The translations under genes were made by a program, and so were the position numbers. Under the pieces are notes generated by a model. That model worked only from the letters and a program-made list of their open reading frames with translations. It searched no databases and was not told the DNA's origin. Source: Xanthomonas sp. AM6 (GTDB lineage Bacteria > Pseudomonadota > Gammaproteobacteria > Xanthomonadales > Xanthomonadaceae). Taken from it: a stretch of 64,000 nt of DNA. The stretch is taken from assembly GCF_025665335.1 (NCBI RefSeq), contig NZ_CP106869.1, positions 3,870,501 through 3,934,500 of the forward strand, written 5' to 3'. Position 1 is the stretch's first letter, and each line of letters opens with the position of its first letter. This document shows positions 53,673 to 63,416 of this stretch, one piece after another.

Positions 53673-54893
53673 TCAGTCGGCCTGGCGGCGCAGGAACGCC
53701 GGGATGTCCAGGTAATCGTTGGGCAGATCGGCCGCGGCCGGCGCCGGTGCGGACGACCCCATCGCATCGCTGCTCGGACGGCGCAGGCCCAGGCCCATCG
53801 CCCCGCCGACCGCCTTGGACACGGCGTCGCCGCCATGTTCGAAGTCGCCGAATTCCGGCTGGCCGGTGGTGGCGTTGCGGACCAGCTTGATCGGCGCGCG
53901 CTGCTCCGGACGCTGCGCCTGGCGCGACACCGCACGGTTCAGGCCGGTGGCGACCACGGTGACGCGGACCTCGTCCTGCATGTCCGGGTCGAGCACGGTG
54001 CCGACCACCACGGTCGCGTCTTCGGAGGCGAAGCCTTCGATGGTGCGGCCGATCTCGTCGAACTCGGACATGGTGAAGTCCGGGCCGGCGGTGATGTTGA
54101 CCAGGATGCCGTTGGCGCCGGCCAGGTTGACGTCGTCCAGCAGCGGGTTCTGGATCGCCGCCTCGGCCGCCGCCTGCGCGCGGTCGTCGCCGCGGGCCGA
54201 ACCGGTGCCCATCATCGCCAGGCCCATTTCCGACATCACCGTGCGCACGTCGGCGAAGTCGACGTTGATCAGGCCCGGACGCACGATCAGGTCGGCGATG
54301 CCCTGCACCGCGCCCTGCAGCACGTCGTTGGCGGCGCGGAACGCCTGGATCATGGTGGCGTTGCGGCCGAGCACGGTGATCAGCTTCTCGTTGGGGATGG
54401 TGATCAGCGAGTCGCAGTGCTGGCTCAGTTCCTCGATGCCCTTCAGCGCGACCTGCATGCGCCGGCGGCCCTCGAACGGGAACGGCTTGGTGACCACGGC
54501 CACGGTCAGGATGCCCATCTCCTTGGCCAGCTGCGCGACCACCGGCGCGGCGCCGGTGCCGGTGCCGCCGCCCATGCCGGCGGTGATGAACACCATGTCC
54601 GCGCCCTGCAGCGCGTCCATGATGCGTTCGCGGTCTTCCAGCGCGGCCTGGCGGCCGACTTCCGGGTTCGCGCCGGCGCCCAGGCCCTTGGTGACGTTGG
54701 TGCCGAGCTGCAGCTGCAGCTTGGCGCCGCAGTTCTTGATCGCCTGCGAGTCGGTGTTGGCGGTGATGAATTCCACGCCGTCCACGCTGCTGCTGACCAT
54801 GTGCGCGACCGCGTTGCCGCCGCCGCCGCCCACGCCGACCACCTTGATTACCGCGTTGGGTGCCATCTTTTCAATCAGTTCGAAATGCGCCAT
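53673..54893 (-). CDS. ftsZ: Cell division GTPase FtsZ
   Basis: FtsZ polymerises into the division ring at midcell. The 406-residue protein has the tubulin GTP-binding signature GMGGGTGTGAAP, the T7 loop with NVDFADVRTVM, and a conserved C-terminal peptide (DYLDIPAFLRRQAD) that binds FtsA and ZipA. Starts MAHFELIEKMAPNAVIKVVGVGGGGGNAV at 54893. It is separated from ftsA by a 270-base gap occupied by a GGGATTC-bounded element, unlike the close ftsA-ftsZ spacing in E. coli. Confidence 0.98.
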   Translation of the reverse strand: MAHFELIEKMAPNAVIKVVGVGGGGGNAVAHMVSSSVDGVEFITANTDSQAIKNCGAKLQLQLGTNVTKGLGAGANPEVGRQAALEDRERIMDALQGADMVFITAGMGGGTGTGAAPVVAQLAKEMGILTVAVVTKPFPFEGRRRMQVALKGIEELSQHCDSLITIPNEKLITVLGRNATMIQAFRAANDVLQGAVQGIADLIVRPGLINVDFADVRTVMSEMGLAMMGTGSARGDDRAQAAAEAAIQNPLLDDVNLAGANGILVNITAGPDFTMSEFDEIGRTIEGFASEDATVVVGTVLDPDMQDEVRVTVVATGLNRAVSRQAQRPEQRAPIKLVRNATTGQPEFGDFEHGGDAVSKAVGGAMGLGLRRPSSDAMGSSAPAPAAADLPNDYLDIPAFLRRQAD

Positions 54894-54910
54894 GTCCGTG
54901 TCCTCTTTGA

Positions 54911-55163
54911 GCCGGGATTCGGGATCCGGGATTGGGGATTCGGAACAGCTCCGATCCTCGTTCCCGCCTCTCCGTCCGGCGAGTGTTGTTGTTTGGAAGC
55001 CGGGATCGGGGATCCGGATCGGGCACGATCGCCCTTACTCCGTTGCCCGCTCCGCGGCGGAAATCACTACAAAAGTATCGCCTGCCTTCTCTCCGCTCTC
55101 CGCTCTACCGCTGTCTTGCTGTCGCTGTTGCTCTTACGAATCCCAAATCCCGAATCCCGGCTC
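54911..55163. repeat. GGGATTC-bounded element 1 (ftsZ-ftsA junction)
   Basis: The left end is GCCGGGATTCGGGATCCGGG followed by ATTGGGGATTCGG (54911-54943); the right end is GAATCCCAAATCCCGAATCC followed by CGGCTC (55138-55163). They are inverted arrays of the GGGATTC heptad. Another GCCGGGATCGGGGATCCGG array lies inside at about 54999-55017. The element fills the whole ftsA-ftsZ gap and ends just before the ftsA stop. Confidence 0.85.
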
Positions 55164-55164
55164 C

Positions 55165-56400
55165 TCAAAACTCGCCGCGATACCAGTTCTTCAATTTCTT
55201 GAACAAACTGCCGGCGCGCCCGGTCGGCAGCGACGGGCGGCGCGGGTGTTCGATCTGGCTGCCCATCAGCAGCAGGCCCACGCCGGTGGCGTGCACCGGG
55301 TTGCCGACCACTTCGCCCAGGCCGGTGACGTGCTGCGGGATGCCCACGCGCACCGGCATCTGCACCATTTCCTCGGCCAGTTCGACCACGCCTTCCATCT
55401 TCGAGGCGCCGCCGGTCAGCACCATGCCGGCACGCACCAGCTCCTCGAAGCCGGAGCGGCGCAGTTCGGCCTGCACCATCTCGAAGATCTCCTCGTAGCG
55501 GCCCTGCACCGCCTGCGCCAGCGAGTGGCGCGGCATGCGCCGCGGCGGGCGGTCGCCGACGCTGGGCACCTGGATGCTTTCCTCGGCGGTGGCCAGCTGC
55601 GCCAGCGCGCAGGCGTAGCGCACCTTGATCTGCTCGGCTTCCGGGGTCGGCGTGCGCAGCATGTGCGCGATGTCGTTGGTGACGTGGTCGCCGGCGATCG
55701 GCAGCGAGGCGGTGTGGCAGATCGCGCCCTGCACGAACACCGCCAGGTCGGTGGTGCCGGCGCCCATGTCCACCAGCACCACGCCCAGCTCGCGCTCGTC
55801 GGCGGTCAGCACCGCCACCGAGGACGCCAGCGAGGACAGGATCAGGTCGTCCACCTGCAGGCCGCAGCGCTGCACGCACTTGCTGATGTTGGCTGCGGCC
55901 GACTGCGCGCACACCACCAGGTGCGCGTGCACCTCCAGGCGCACGCCGGTCATGCCGACCGGGTTGCGGATGCCTTCCTGCGAATCGTCGAGCACGTACT
56001 CGCGCGGGATCGCGTGCAGGATGCGCTGGTCGGCCGGGATCGCCACCGCCTTGGCCGCTTCCAGCACCCGGTCCAGGTCGTTCCAGGTCACTTCGCCGTC
56101 GCGGATCGGCACGATGCCGGGGGAGTTCTTGCACTGCACGTGGTTGCCGGAGATCGACGCGTACACCGAGCGGATCTCGCAGCCGGCCATCAGCTCGGCT
56201 TCCTCGACCGCGCGCTGGATCGACTGCACGGTGGATTCGATGTCCACCACCACGCCGCGCTTGAGCCCGCGCGATTCGTGCGAACCGATGCCGATCACCT
56301 CGATCGGGTTGCCGGGCGAATACTCGCCGACCAGCGCGACGACCTTGGAGGTGCCGATGTCCAGTCCAACGATGAGGGATTTGTCGCCTTTGCGGTTCAT
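55165..56400 (-). CDS. ftsA: Cell division protein FtsA
   Basis: FtsA is an actin-like protein that tethers FtsZ to the membrane and recruits later division proteins. The 411-residue product has the phosphate loop VGLDIGTSKVVALVGE, the second ATP motif VVLVDMGAGTTDLAVF, and ends in FKKLKNWYRGEF, the amphipathic membrane-targeting helix. The start overlaps the ftsQ stop by four bases (ATGA). A GGGATTC-bounded element lies immediately upstream, inside the end of ftsQ. Confidence 0.97.
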   Translation of the reverse strand: MNRKGDKSLIVGLDIGTSKVVALVGEYSPGNPIEVIGIGSHESRGLKRGVVVDIESTVQSIQRAVEEAELMAGCEIRSVYASISGNHVQCKNSPGIVPIRDGEVTWNDLDRVLEAAKAVAIPADQRILHAIPREYVLDDSQEGIRNPVGMTGVRLEVHAHLVVCAQSAAANISKCVQRCGLQVDDLILSSLASSVAVLTADERELGVVLVDMGAGTTDLAVFVQGAICHTASLPIAGDHVTNDIAHMLRTPTPEAEQIKVRYACALAQLATAEESIQVPSVGDRPPRRMPRHSLAQAVQGRYEEIFEMVQAELRRSGFEELVRAGMVLTGGASKMEGVVELAEEMVQMPVRVGIPQHVTGLGEVVGNPVHATGVGLLLMGSQIEHPRRPSLPTGRAGSLFKKLKNWYRGEF

Positions 56401-57218
56401 GTCTTGGAGCCGGGATTTGAGATTCGGAATTGGGGATTGGTCGAAGCGACGGGGCGTGGAATGCGGGGAAGGTCGGCGGAGGCGGAGCGTTGCGGAGCCG
56501 GTTTCTTTGCCGATCCCGAATCCAATCCCTGCCGTTCGACCGTGAACCCATTCGTGTAACGCAGATCGGCGCGGGCCAGCGGCGCCTGGTCCGGTTGCAG
56601 CAGTTGCGGCAGCACGCGGGCGAAGCGGGCCAGGCGGGCGCGGGCGTCGTCGCGGCCAACCACGATCTGCACGCCGTCGCCCAGCTGCAGCGACCAGCTG
56701 CCGCGCGCGTCCATCGCCACGCCGTTGACCGGCAGCCCCGCCGGCGCGAACAGCGCGCGCGATTCGTTGTACAGCGCGACCACGTCCTGCGCCTTGGCAT
56801 CCGGCCCGGCCAGCTGCGGCAGCGCCATGCCGCGCAGCTCGCTCGGCAGCGCGAAGATGCGGCCCTGCTCGGACAGCATGCGATCGCTGCCCCAGCGCGC
56901 GAACGGGCGGTGTTCGGTGACGCGCACTTCCAACACGTCCGGCCAGCGCTTGCGCACCCGCGCGCTCTCCACCCACGGCAGCCGCTCGATCGCGTCCTGC
57001 GCGTCCTGCAGGCGCACCGCGAAGAAGCCGCGGCGCGCGTACGGCAGCACCACCTGGCGCAACTGTTCGGCCGGCACCCGCTTGAAATCGCCGCTGACCT
57101 GCAACCGGCTCAGCGGCCAGCGCTCGGCGCCGACCCAGCCGTTGAGCACCGCCACCACCGGCAACGCCACCAGCGCCAGCGCCAGCAGCCAGGCGAGGAT
57201 GCGCAGGAGGGCGCTCAT
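56397..57218 (-). CDS. ftsQ: Cell division protein FtsQ
   Basis: FtsQ links early and late division proteins in the periplasm (FtsQLB complex). The 273-residue protein has a short cytoplasmic start, a membrane helix (ILAWLLALALVALPVVAVLNGW), a POTRA domain (LSRLQVSGDFKRVPAEQLRQVV) and the FtsQ beta domain ending about YTNGFTVERQGLDSGSA. The last 44 residues (from about 230, including RIPRPVASTNPQFRISNPGS) are coded by a GGGATTC-bounded repeat element and probably do not belong to the ancestral protein. The ATG at 57218 begins MSALLRILAWLL; a longer frame upstream is also repeat-coded. Confidence 0.95.
   Translation of the reverse strand: MSALLRILAWLLALALVALPVVAVLNGWVGAERWPLSRLQVSGDFKRVPAEQLRQVVLPYARRGFFAVRLQDAQDAIERLPWVESARVRKRWPDVLEVRVTEHRPFARWGSDRMLSEQGRIFALPSELRGMALPQLAGPDAKAQDVVALYNESRALFAPAGLPVNGVAMDARGSWSLQLGDGVQIVVGRDDARARLARFARVLPQLLQPDQAPLARADLRYTNGFTVERQGLDSGSAKKPAPQRSASADLPRIPRPVASTNPQFRISNPGSKT
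56407..56534. repeat. GGGATTC-bounded element 2 (inside the end of ftsQ)
   Basis: Left end GAGCCGGGATTTGAGATTCG followed by GAATTGGGGATTGG (56407-56440); right end GATCCCGAATCCAATCCCTG (56512-56531). The whole element is in frame in ftsQ and codes its last residues. It ends just before the ftsQ stop/ftsA start. Confidence 0.8.
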
Positions 57219-57230
57219 GCGGCACTCCGT

Positions 57231-57344
57231 GCCGCGGGATTCGGGATTGGGAATTCGGGATTCGCGCAAGACACGCACGCGAGCGCACCGGCAGCGCGAC
57301 GCTGCCGCTGTGCGACTCCCCAATCCCGAATCCCGAATCCCGGC
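57231..57344. repeat. GGGATTC-bounded element 3 (ddl-ftsQ junction)
   Basis: Left end GCCGCGGGATTCGGGATTGG followed by GAATTCGGGATTCG (57231-57264); right end CAATCCCGAATCCCGAATCC followed by CGGC (57321-57344). It lies fully between ftsQ and ddl and ends two bases before the ddl stop codon. The interior holds an imperfect GCAGCGCGACGCTGC hairpin. Confidence 0.85.
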
Positions 57345-57345
57345 T

Positions 57346-58305
57346 TCACAGCGTCTGCTCCAGCACCCGCCACACCAGCTCTTCGAAACCGATGCCGGCC
57401 TGGCGCGCGGCCTTGGGCACCAGCGAGTGGCTGGTCATGCCCGGGGCGGTGTTGGCTTCCAGCAGCGCGAAGTCGCCGCTGGTGCCGTCGCGCATCACGT
57501 CCACGCGGCCCCAGCCGCGGCAGCCGGCGGCGCGGAACGCGGCCAGCGCCAGTTCGCCCAAGGCGCGCTCGGCGTCGCCGTCCAGGCCCGGGCACAGGTA
57601 CTGGGTGTCCTCGGCCACGTACTTGGCGTGGTAGTCGTACCACTGGCCCTTGGGCACGATGCGGATCGACGGCAGCGCGGTGTCGCCGAGGATCGCCACG
57701 GTCAGTTCGTCGCCGACGATCATCTGCTCCATCAGCAGCTCGCCGTCGTAGCGCGCGGCCAGCGCCACCGCCTCGTCCAGCTGCGCCGGCTCGAACACGC
57801 GGGTCACGCCGACGCTGGAGCCTTCGTTGGCCGGCTTGACGATCACCGGCAGGCCCAGCTGCGCGGCCGCCGCATGGATCGCATCGGCCTGCGCGGTCGC
57901 CGCCAGGCGCACGTAGCGCGGCGTCGGCAGGCCGAGCGACAGCCACACCTGCTTGGTGCGCACCTTGTCCATGCTCAGCGCCGAGCCGAGTACCGGCGAA
58001 CCGGTGTACGGCACGCCGAACGCCTCCATCAGGCCCTGCACGATGCCGTCTTCGCCGCCGCCGTTGTGGCCGTGCAGCACGTTGAACACGCGGTCGAAAC
58101 GCTTGTCCACCAGCGCCTGCGCCAATGCCGGGATGCCGTCCACCGCGACCGCGTCGACGCCGCGCGCGCGCAGCGCCTCGAGCACGTTGCGGCCCGAATC
58201 CAGCGACACCTCGCGTTCGCTGGAGGTGCCGCCGAGCAGCACCGCGACGCGGCCGAACACGGCCGGGTCGGTGTGGCGCGGCGGCGCGAAGGTCGGCGCG
58301 CTCAT
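57346..58305 (-). CDS. ddl: D-alanine-D-alanine ligase
   Basis: Ddl joins two D-alanines for the peptidoglycan stem peptide, in the cytoplasm. The 319-residue ATP-grasp enzyme has [22 protein letters not shown] at the N-terminus, the serine loop [11 protein letters not shown], and the metal-binding [25 protein letters not shown]. Start 58305 overlaps the murC stop by four bases (ATGA). Its position between murC and ftsQ is the ddlB position of the dcw cluster. Confidence 0.97.
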   Translation of the reverse strand: MSAPTFAPPRHTDPAVFGRVAVLLGGTSSEREVSLDSGRNVLEALRARGVDAVAVDGIPALAQALVDKRFDRVFNVLHGHNGGGEDGIVQGLMEAFGVPYTGSPVLGSALSMDKVRTKQVWLSLGLPTPRYVRLAATAQADAIHAAAAQLGLPVIVKPANEGSSVGVTRVFEPAQLDEAVALAARYDGELLMEQMIVGDELTVAILGDTALPSIRIVPKGQWYDYHAKYVAEDTQYLCPGLDGDAERALGELALAAFRAAGCRGWGRVDVMRDGTSGDFALLEANTAPGMTSHSLVPKAARQAGIGFEELVWRVLEQTL

Positions 58306-59738
58306 GCCTTCGCCTCCGCGACGAAACCATCCTGGGCGATGTGCTGGGCGACGTAGCCGATGTCGCCGGCGCCCATCATCAGCAGCAGGTCGCCGTCCTG
58401 CAGCACGTCCGGCAGCACGTGGCTCAACTCGGCGACCTGGCCCACCACCACCGGCTCGCTGCGCCCGCGCGCACGGATCGCGCGCGCCAGCGAGCGCGCG
58501 TCGGCGCCGGGGATCGGGGTTTCGCCGGCCGGGTAGACCTCGCTGAGCACCAGCGCGTCGACTTCCGACAGCACCGCAGCGAAGGCGTCGAACTGGTCGC
58601 GGGTGCGGCTGTAGCGGTGCGGCTGGAACGCGACCACCAGGCGCCTGTCCGGCCAGCCGCCGCGCGCGGCGGCGAACACGGCGGCCAGTTCGCGCGGATG
58701 GTGGCCGTAGTCGTCGACCAGGCGCACGCGCGCGCCGCTGGCGGTGACCACGTCGCCCAGGTCATTGAAGCGACGGCCGATGCCGGCAAAGCTCTGCAGC
58801 GCGCTGGCGATCGCCGCCGGCGCCACGCCCAGCTGCCAGCCGATCGCGGCGGCGGCCAGCGCATTGAGCACGTTGTGCCGGCCCGGCAGCGCCAGCGTCA
58901 CCGGGGTGCTGCTGCCCTCGGGCAGGCGCAGGGTGAAGCGCATGCGCGGGCCGTCCTGGACCACGTCCTCGGCGCGCACGTCGGCGTTCTCGCTGAGCCC
59001 GTAGCTCATCACGTGGCGCGGGGTCTTGGCGGCCAGCGCGGCCACTTCCGGATCGTCGATGCACAGCACCGCCAGGCCGTAGAAGGGCAGGCGCTGCAGG
59101 AACTCGGCGAACGCGGCCTGGACCCGGGCGAAGTCGTTGCCGTAGTTCTCCAGGTGATCGGCGTCGATGTTGGTGATCACCGCGATCAGCGGGTTCAGGC
59201 GCAGGAAGCTGCCGTCGCTCTCGTCGGCCTCGGCCACCAGCCACTGGCCGCCGCCGAGCTTGGCGTTGGCGCCGGCGGCGAGCAGCTGGCCACCGATCAC
59301 GAAGGTCGGGTCCAGCCCGCCTTCGCTGAGCACTGCCGCGGCCAGGCTGGTGGTGGTGGTCTTGCCGTGGGTGCCGGCCACCGCGATGCCGCGGCGGAAG
59401 CGCATCAGCTCGGCCAGCATCGCCGCGCGCGGCATGATCGGGATGCGCTGGCTGCGCGCCTCCATCAGTTCCGGGTTGTCGTCGCGGATCGCGCTGGACA
59501 CCACCACGCAGTCGGTGCCGAGCACGTTGGCCGCCGAATGCCCGCGCATCACCCGCGCGCCGAGCTTTGCCAGGCGCCGCGTCGCCGCGTTGTCGGCGTT
59601 GTCCGACCCGGAGACCTCGTAGCCCAGGGTCAGCATGACCTCGGCGATGCCGCTCATGCCGGTGCCGCCGATGCCGACGAAGTGCACGCGCGGGAACGCA
59701 CGGACCAGGTCGCCGGTGTCGTGGAGACGGCGGATCAT
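58302..59738 (-). CDS. murC: UDP-N-acetylmuramate-L-alanine ligase
   Basis: MurC adds the first L-alanine to UDP-MurNAc using ATP. The 478-residue protein has [17 protein letters not shown], the P-loop [24 protein letters not shown], and [10 protein letters not shown]. Start 59738 has a strong AGGAGG and overlaps the murG stop by four bases; the stop overlaps the ddl start. Cytoplasmic. Confidence 0.98.
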   Translation of the reverse strand: MIRRLHDTGDLVRAFPRVHFVGIGGTGMSGIAEVMLTLGYEVSGSDNADNAATRRLAKLGARVMRGHSAANVLGTDCVVVSSAIRDDNPELMEARSQRIPIMPRAAMLAELMRFRRGIAVAGTHGKTTTTSLAAAVLSEGGLDPTFVIGGQLLAAGANAKLGGGQWLVAEADESDGSFLRLNPLIAVITNIDADHLENYGNDFARVQAAFAEFLQRLPFYGLAVLCIDDPEVAALAAKTPRHVMSYGLSENADVRAEDVVQDGPRMRFTLRLPEGSSTPVTLALPGRHNVLNALAAAAIGWQLGVAPAAIASALQSFAGIGRRFNDLGDVVTASGARVRLVDDYGHHPRELAAVFAAARGGWPDRRLVVAFQPHRYSRTRDQFDAFAAVLSEVDALVLSEVYPAGETPIPGADARSLARAIRARGRSEPVVVGQVAELSHVLPDVLQDGDLLLMMGAGDIGYVAQHIAQDGFVAEAKA

Positions 59739-61012
59739 TGGGCACCTCCTGCGGAGGTGCCGGGATTGGGGATTCGGGATTCGGGATTGGCGGCGTCGGC
59801 GGCACGTTGCCGCGGCGCATCGCCCTGTACGGATGTCTGCATAGTGTCCTGCTGGTGCTCCTGCTCGTTGCGAATCCCCAATCCCGACTCCCGACTCCCG
59901 GCCTCTTCCAGAATGATGTCCGCGATCCGCTCGGCCGCATCCGGCTTGGCCAGGCGGCGGGCGGCGTCGGCCATCGCCAAGCGCTTGCCCGGGTTGCCGA
60001 GCAGGTCGCGCAGCACGCCCTGCAGGTTGGCGGCCAGGGCGTCGTCCTGCTTTAGCAGCACGGCGGCGCCGCGCTCGACCAGGTATTCGGCGTTGCGGGT
60101 CTGGTGGTCGTCGACCGCGGCGGCGAACGGCACCAGCACGCTGCCGATGCCGGCCGCGCACAGTTCGGCCAGGGTCGAGGCGCCGGCGCGGCACACGGTC
60201 AGGTCGGCCCAGGCGTAGGCGGCGGCCATATCGCCGATGAAGGCTTCGACGCTGGCGGCGACGCCGGCGTCGGCATAGGCCTGGGCCGCTTCGTCGCGCA
60301 GCTTTTCGCCGCACTGGTGGCGCACTTCGACCTGCGCGCCGAGCGCGGCCAGCGCGCGCGGCAGCGCCTGGTTAAGCGCGCGCGCGCCCTGGCTGCCGCC
60401 CAGCACCAGCAGGCGCACCGCGCCCTCGCGCCCGGCGAAGCGCTGCGCCGGCAGCGGCAGCGCCGCGATCTCGGCGCGCACCGGGTTGCCCACCGCTTCC
60501 TCGCGGGCGGCGAAGCTGCCCGGGAACCCGGTCAGCACGCGCCGCGCCACGCGCGAGAGCACCTTGTTGGTCAGGCCCGGGGCGCGGTTCTGTTCGTGCA
60601 CCAGCAACGGCAGTTTCAGCAGGCGCGCGGCGATGCCGCCGGGGCCGGCGGCGAAACCGCCGAAGCTGACCACCGCGCGCGGCGCGCGCCGGCGCAGCAC
60701 GAAGCCGGCGGCGCGGATCGCGCGCATGACCCGTACCGGCGCACCGAGCAGCGCCAGCGCACCCTTGCCGCGCAGGCCGCCGATCTCGATGGTGTCGATC
60801 TCGATGCCGTGCTGCGGCACCAGTTGGGTTTCCATGCGCCCAGCCGCGCCCAGCCACACCACCGGCACGCCGCGCGCGCGCAGCACCTTGGCCACCGCCA
60901 GCGCCGGGAAGATGTGCCCGCCGGTGCCGCCGGCCAGGATCATCACCGGGCGCAGCGCGGCATCCGCAACGGATGCGGTCGCGGTGGCGGCCAGCGGCGC
61001 GGTCGCGCTCAT
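59735..61012 (-). CDS. murG: UDP-GlcNAc:lipid I transferase MurG
   Basis: MurG makes lipid II at the inner face of the cytoplasmic membrane. The 425-residue protein has [48 protein letters not shown] and [37 protein letters not shown]. coli MurG is 355 residues; the C-terminal extra part (from about residue 370: [10 protein letters not shown], then [10 protein letters not shown]) is coded by a GGGATTC-bounded repeat element. The conserved enzyme seems to end near [10 protein letters not shown]. The start overlaps the ftsW stop by four bases (ATGA). Confidence 0.97.
   Translation of the reverse strand: MSATAPLAATATASVADAALRPVMILAGGTGGHIFPALAVAKVLRARGVPVVWLGAAGRMETQLVPQHGIEIDTIEIGGLRGKGALALLGAPVRVMRAIRAAGFVLRRRAPRAVVSFGGFAAGPGGIAARLLKLPLLVHEQNRAPGLTNKVLSRVARRVLTGFPGSFAAREEAVGNPVRAEIAALPLPAQRFAGREGAVRLLVLGGSQGARALNQALPRALAALGAQVEVRHQCGEKLRDEAAQAYADAGVAASVEAFIGDMAAAYAWADLTVCRAGASTLAELCAAGIGSVLVPFAAAVDDHQTRNAEYLVERGAAVLLKQDDALAANLQGVLRDLLGNPGKRLAMADAARRLAKPDAAERIADIILEEAGSRESGLGIRNEQEHQQDTMQTSVQGDAPRQRAADAANPESRIPNPGTSAGGAQ
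59759..59903. repeat. GGGATTC-bounded element 4 (inside the end of murG)
   Basis: Left end GCCGGGATTGGGGATTCGGG followed by ATTCGGGATTGG (59759-59790); right end CGAATCCCCAATCCCGACTC followed by CCGACTCCCGGCC (59871-59903). The element is in frame in murG and codes about the last 50 residues except for a short end. Its interior (TGCAT...TGTCCTGCTGG...CTCCTG) resembles that of the element in murF. Confidence 0.85.
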
Positions 61013-62331
61013 CCCAGCCTCCCGAAGGTCGGTTCGACCCGCGGCTGCATGCGGCTGGTGCCGCGCGCCGGGGTGCCGGCCTGGATCGCCGCGGCCACCG
61101 CGCTGGCGCTGGCCTCGCGCGCGGCCTGCAGGTCCTCGGCGCTGTCCACGGTCTGCTTGACCGCCGGTGCCGCCTCGCCGCGCACCTTGGCCACTTGCCG
61201 CTCGGCGCGGTCCAGCTCGTAGGACACGCGCAGCAGCAGGCCCATCGCCACACAGGTCATCAGCACGCTGGAGCCGCCGGCGGAGATCAGCGGCAGGGTC
61301 AGGCCCTTGGTCGGCAGGATGCCCAGGTTGACGCCGACCGAGACGAAGCTCTGCAGGCTGATCCACAGGCCGATGCCGAAGGCGATGTAGCCAGAGAAAT
61401 GCCGCTTCATCTCCACGCAGCGCATGCCCAGCCAGAACGCGCGCCCGACCAGCAGCGCGTACAGCGCGATGATCAGGCACACGCCGGTGAAGCCCAGTTC
61501 CTCGGCGATCACCGAGAAGATGAAGTCGGTATGCGCCTCGGGCAGGTAGTTGAGCTTCTGCACCGAACCGCCCAGGCCGACCCCGAACAGCTCGCCGCGG
61601 CCCACCGCCATCAACGCGTTGGACAGCTGGTAGCCGGAGCCGAGCTGGTCGGCCCACGGGTCCAGGAACGAGGTGATGCGGCGCAGCCGGTAAGGCTCCA
61701 GGATCGCGATGAAGGCGAACACCGGCAGGCCGATCACGATCGGCATCGACATCCGCGGCAGGTTGACCCCGCCCAGCACCAGCATGCCGGCGGTGATCGC
61801 CAGCAGCAGCGTGGAGGAGCCGAAGTCCGGCTGCATCAGCAGCAGCGCGACCAGCGCCACCGCCACGCCCAGCGGCTTGAGCATCGCCGGCCAGGTGGCG
61901 TTGACCTCGTCGCGGAAGCGCACCAGGTAGCTGGACAGCCACACGATGTACAGCACCTTCACCGCTTCCACGGTCTGGAACTTGGAGATGCCCAGGTTGA
62001 TCCAGCGCCGCGCGCCGTTGACGCTGCTGCCCAGCCCGGGCACGAACACCACGATCAGCAGGCCGAAGCACGCCAGCAGCAGCAGCTGGTTGTACTGCTC
62101 GATGTTCTTCAGCTCGGTGCGCATGGTCCAGATCGCCAGGCCGATGCCGCCGGCCAGGAACAACAGATGCCGGGTGAGGTAATAGAACGGGCTGACGGTC
62201 AGCTCGATCGAGCTGGAGCCGACCATCACCACGCCCAGCGAGGCCAGCGCCACCACCGCGCCGAGCAGCCACGGGTCGTAGCGGCCGCCGATGGCCTCCA
62301 ATCGGGTTGCCTGGCGTGCGGCGTCGTTCAT
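61009..62331 (-). CDS. ftsW: Lipid II polymerase FtsW
   Basis: FtsW is the SEDS-family septal peptidoglycan glycosyltransferase. The 440-residue product is an integral membrane protein with about ten helices (for example [21 protein letters not shown] and [16 protein letters not shown]) and the conserved loop [23 protein letters not shown]-like sequence ([19 protein letters not shown]). A basic/alanine-rich cytoplasmic C-terminus (after [12 protein letters not shown]) is longer than usual. The start at 62331 shares one base with the mraY stop (TGATG); the stop overlaps murG. Confidence 0.97.
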   Translation of the reverse strand: MNDAARQATRLEAIGGRYDPWLLGAVVALASLGVVMVGSSSIELTVSPFYYLTRHLLFLAGGIGLAIWTMRTELKNIEQYNQLLLLACFGLLIVVFVPGLGSSVNGARRWINLGISKFQTVEAVKVLYIVWLSSYLVRFRDEVNATWPAMLKPLGVAVALVALLLMQPDFGSSTLLLAITAGMLVLGGVNLPRMSMPIVIGLPVFAFIAILEPYRLRRITSFLDPWADQLGSGYQLSNALMAVGRGELFGVGLGGSVQKLNYLPEAHTDFIFSVIAEELGFTGVCLIIALYALLVGRAFWLGMRCVEMKRHFSGYIAFGIGLWISLQSFVSVGVNLGILPTKGLTLPLISAGGSSVLMTCVAMGLLLRVSYELDRAERQVAKVRGEAAPAVKQTVDSAEDLQAAREASASAVAAAIQAGTPARGTSRMQPRVEPTFGRLG

Positions 62332-63416
62332 CAGCGCACCTTCAACGTGGCCAGGCCGACCAGCACCAGCACCACCGAGATGATCCAGAAACGCACGATC
62401 ACCCGCGGCTCGGGCCAGCCCTTCAGCTCGAAATGGTGGTGGATCGGCGCCATGCGGAACACGCGCTTGCCGGTGAGCTTGAACGAGGCGACCTGGATCA
62501 TCACCGACAGCGTCTCGATCACGAACACGCCGCCCATGATCACCAGCACCAGTTCCTGGCGCACGATCACCGCGATGGTGCCGAGCACCGCGCCCAGCGC
62601 CAGCGCGCCGATGTCGCCCATGAACACCATCGCCGGGTAGGTGTTGAACCACAGGAAGCCCAGGCCCGCGCCGGCGATCGCCGCGCAGATGATGATCAGT
62701 TCGCCGGCGCCGGGGATCGAGGGGATCTTCAGGTAGGCCGAGAACACCGCGTTGCCCGAGGCGTAGGCGAACACGCCCAGCGCGCAGGCGACCAGCACCG
62801 TGGGCATGATCGCCAGCCCGTCAAGGCCGTCGGTCAGGTTGACCGCGTTGGAGAAGCCGACGATCCAGAAGTAGGCGATGGCGACGAAGCTGATCCCGGC
62901 CAGCGGCAGCGCGATCGACTTGAACATCGGGATGTAGAAGGTGATCGCCGCCGGCACGTCGGCGGTGTAGTAAAGAAACAGACCCGCGGCCAGGCCGAAG
63001 ATCGACTGCAGCAGGTACTTCCAGCGCGACTTCAGCCCGTTCGGGTCGCGGCGCACGATCTTGATCCAGTCGTCGTACCAGCCGATCACGCCGAACGCCA
63101 GCATCACCGCCAGCACCAGCCACACGTAGCGGTTGCGCAGGTCGCCCCACAGCAGCACCGACAGCAGCACGGTGAGCAGGATCAGCGAGCCGCCCATGGT
63201 CGGCGTGCCGGCCTTGGAGAAGTGGGTCTGCGGGCCGTCCTGGCGGATCGGCTGGCCGCCCTTGAACTGCGCCAGCTTGCGGATCATCGCCGGGCCCAGC
63301 CACAGCGACAGGAACAGCGAGGTCAGCGCCGCGAGGATGCCGCGGAAGGTGAGGTAGCCGAACAGCCCGAACAGGCTCTCCAGCTGCTGCAGCCAGCGGG
63401 ACAGTTCAAGCAGCAT
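62331..63416 (-). CDS. mraY: Phospho-MurNAc-pentapeptide translocase MraY
   Basis: MraY transfers phospho-MurNAc-pentapeptide to undecaprenyl phosphate to give lipid I. The 361-residue protein has about ten membrane helices and the catalytic motifs [19 protein letters not shown] and [13 protein letters not shown]. The ATG at 63416 ([19 protein letters not shown]) is the usual start. The gene overlaps murF by 11 bases at its start and ftsW by one base at its end. Confidence 0.98.
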   Translation of the reverse strand: MLLELSRWLQQLESLFGLFGYLTFRGILAALTSLFLSLWLGPAMIRKLAQFKGGQPIRQDGPQTHFSKAGTPTMGGSLILLTVLLSVLLWGDLRNRYVWLVLAVMLAFGVIGWYDDWIKIVRRDPNGLKSRWKYLLQSIFGLAAGLFLYYTADVPAAITFYIPMFKSIALPLAGISFVAIAYFWIVGFSNAVNLTDGLDGLAIMPTVLVACALGVFAYASGNAVFSAYLKIPSIPGAGELIIICAAIAGAGLGFLWFNTYPAMVFMGDIGALALGAVLGTIAVIVRQELVLVIMGGVFVIETLSVMIQVASFKLTGKRVFRMAPIHHHFELKGWPEPRVIVRFWIISVVLVLVGLATLKVR

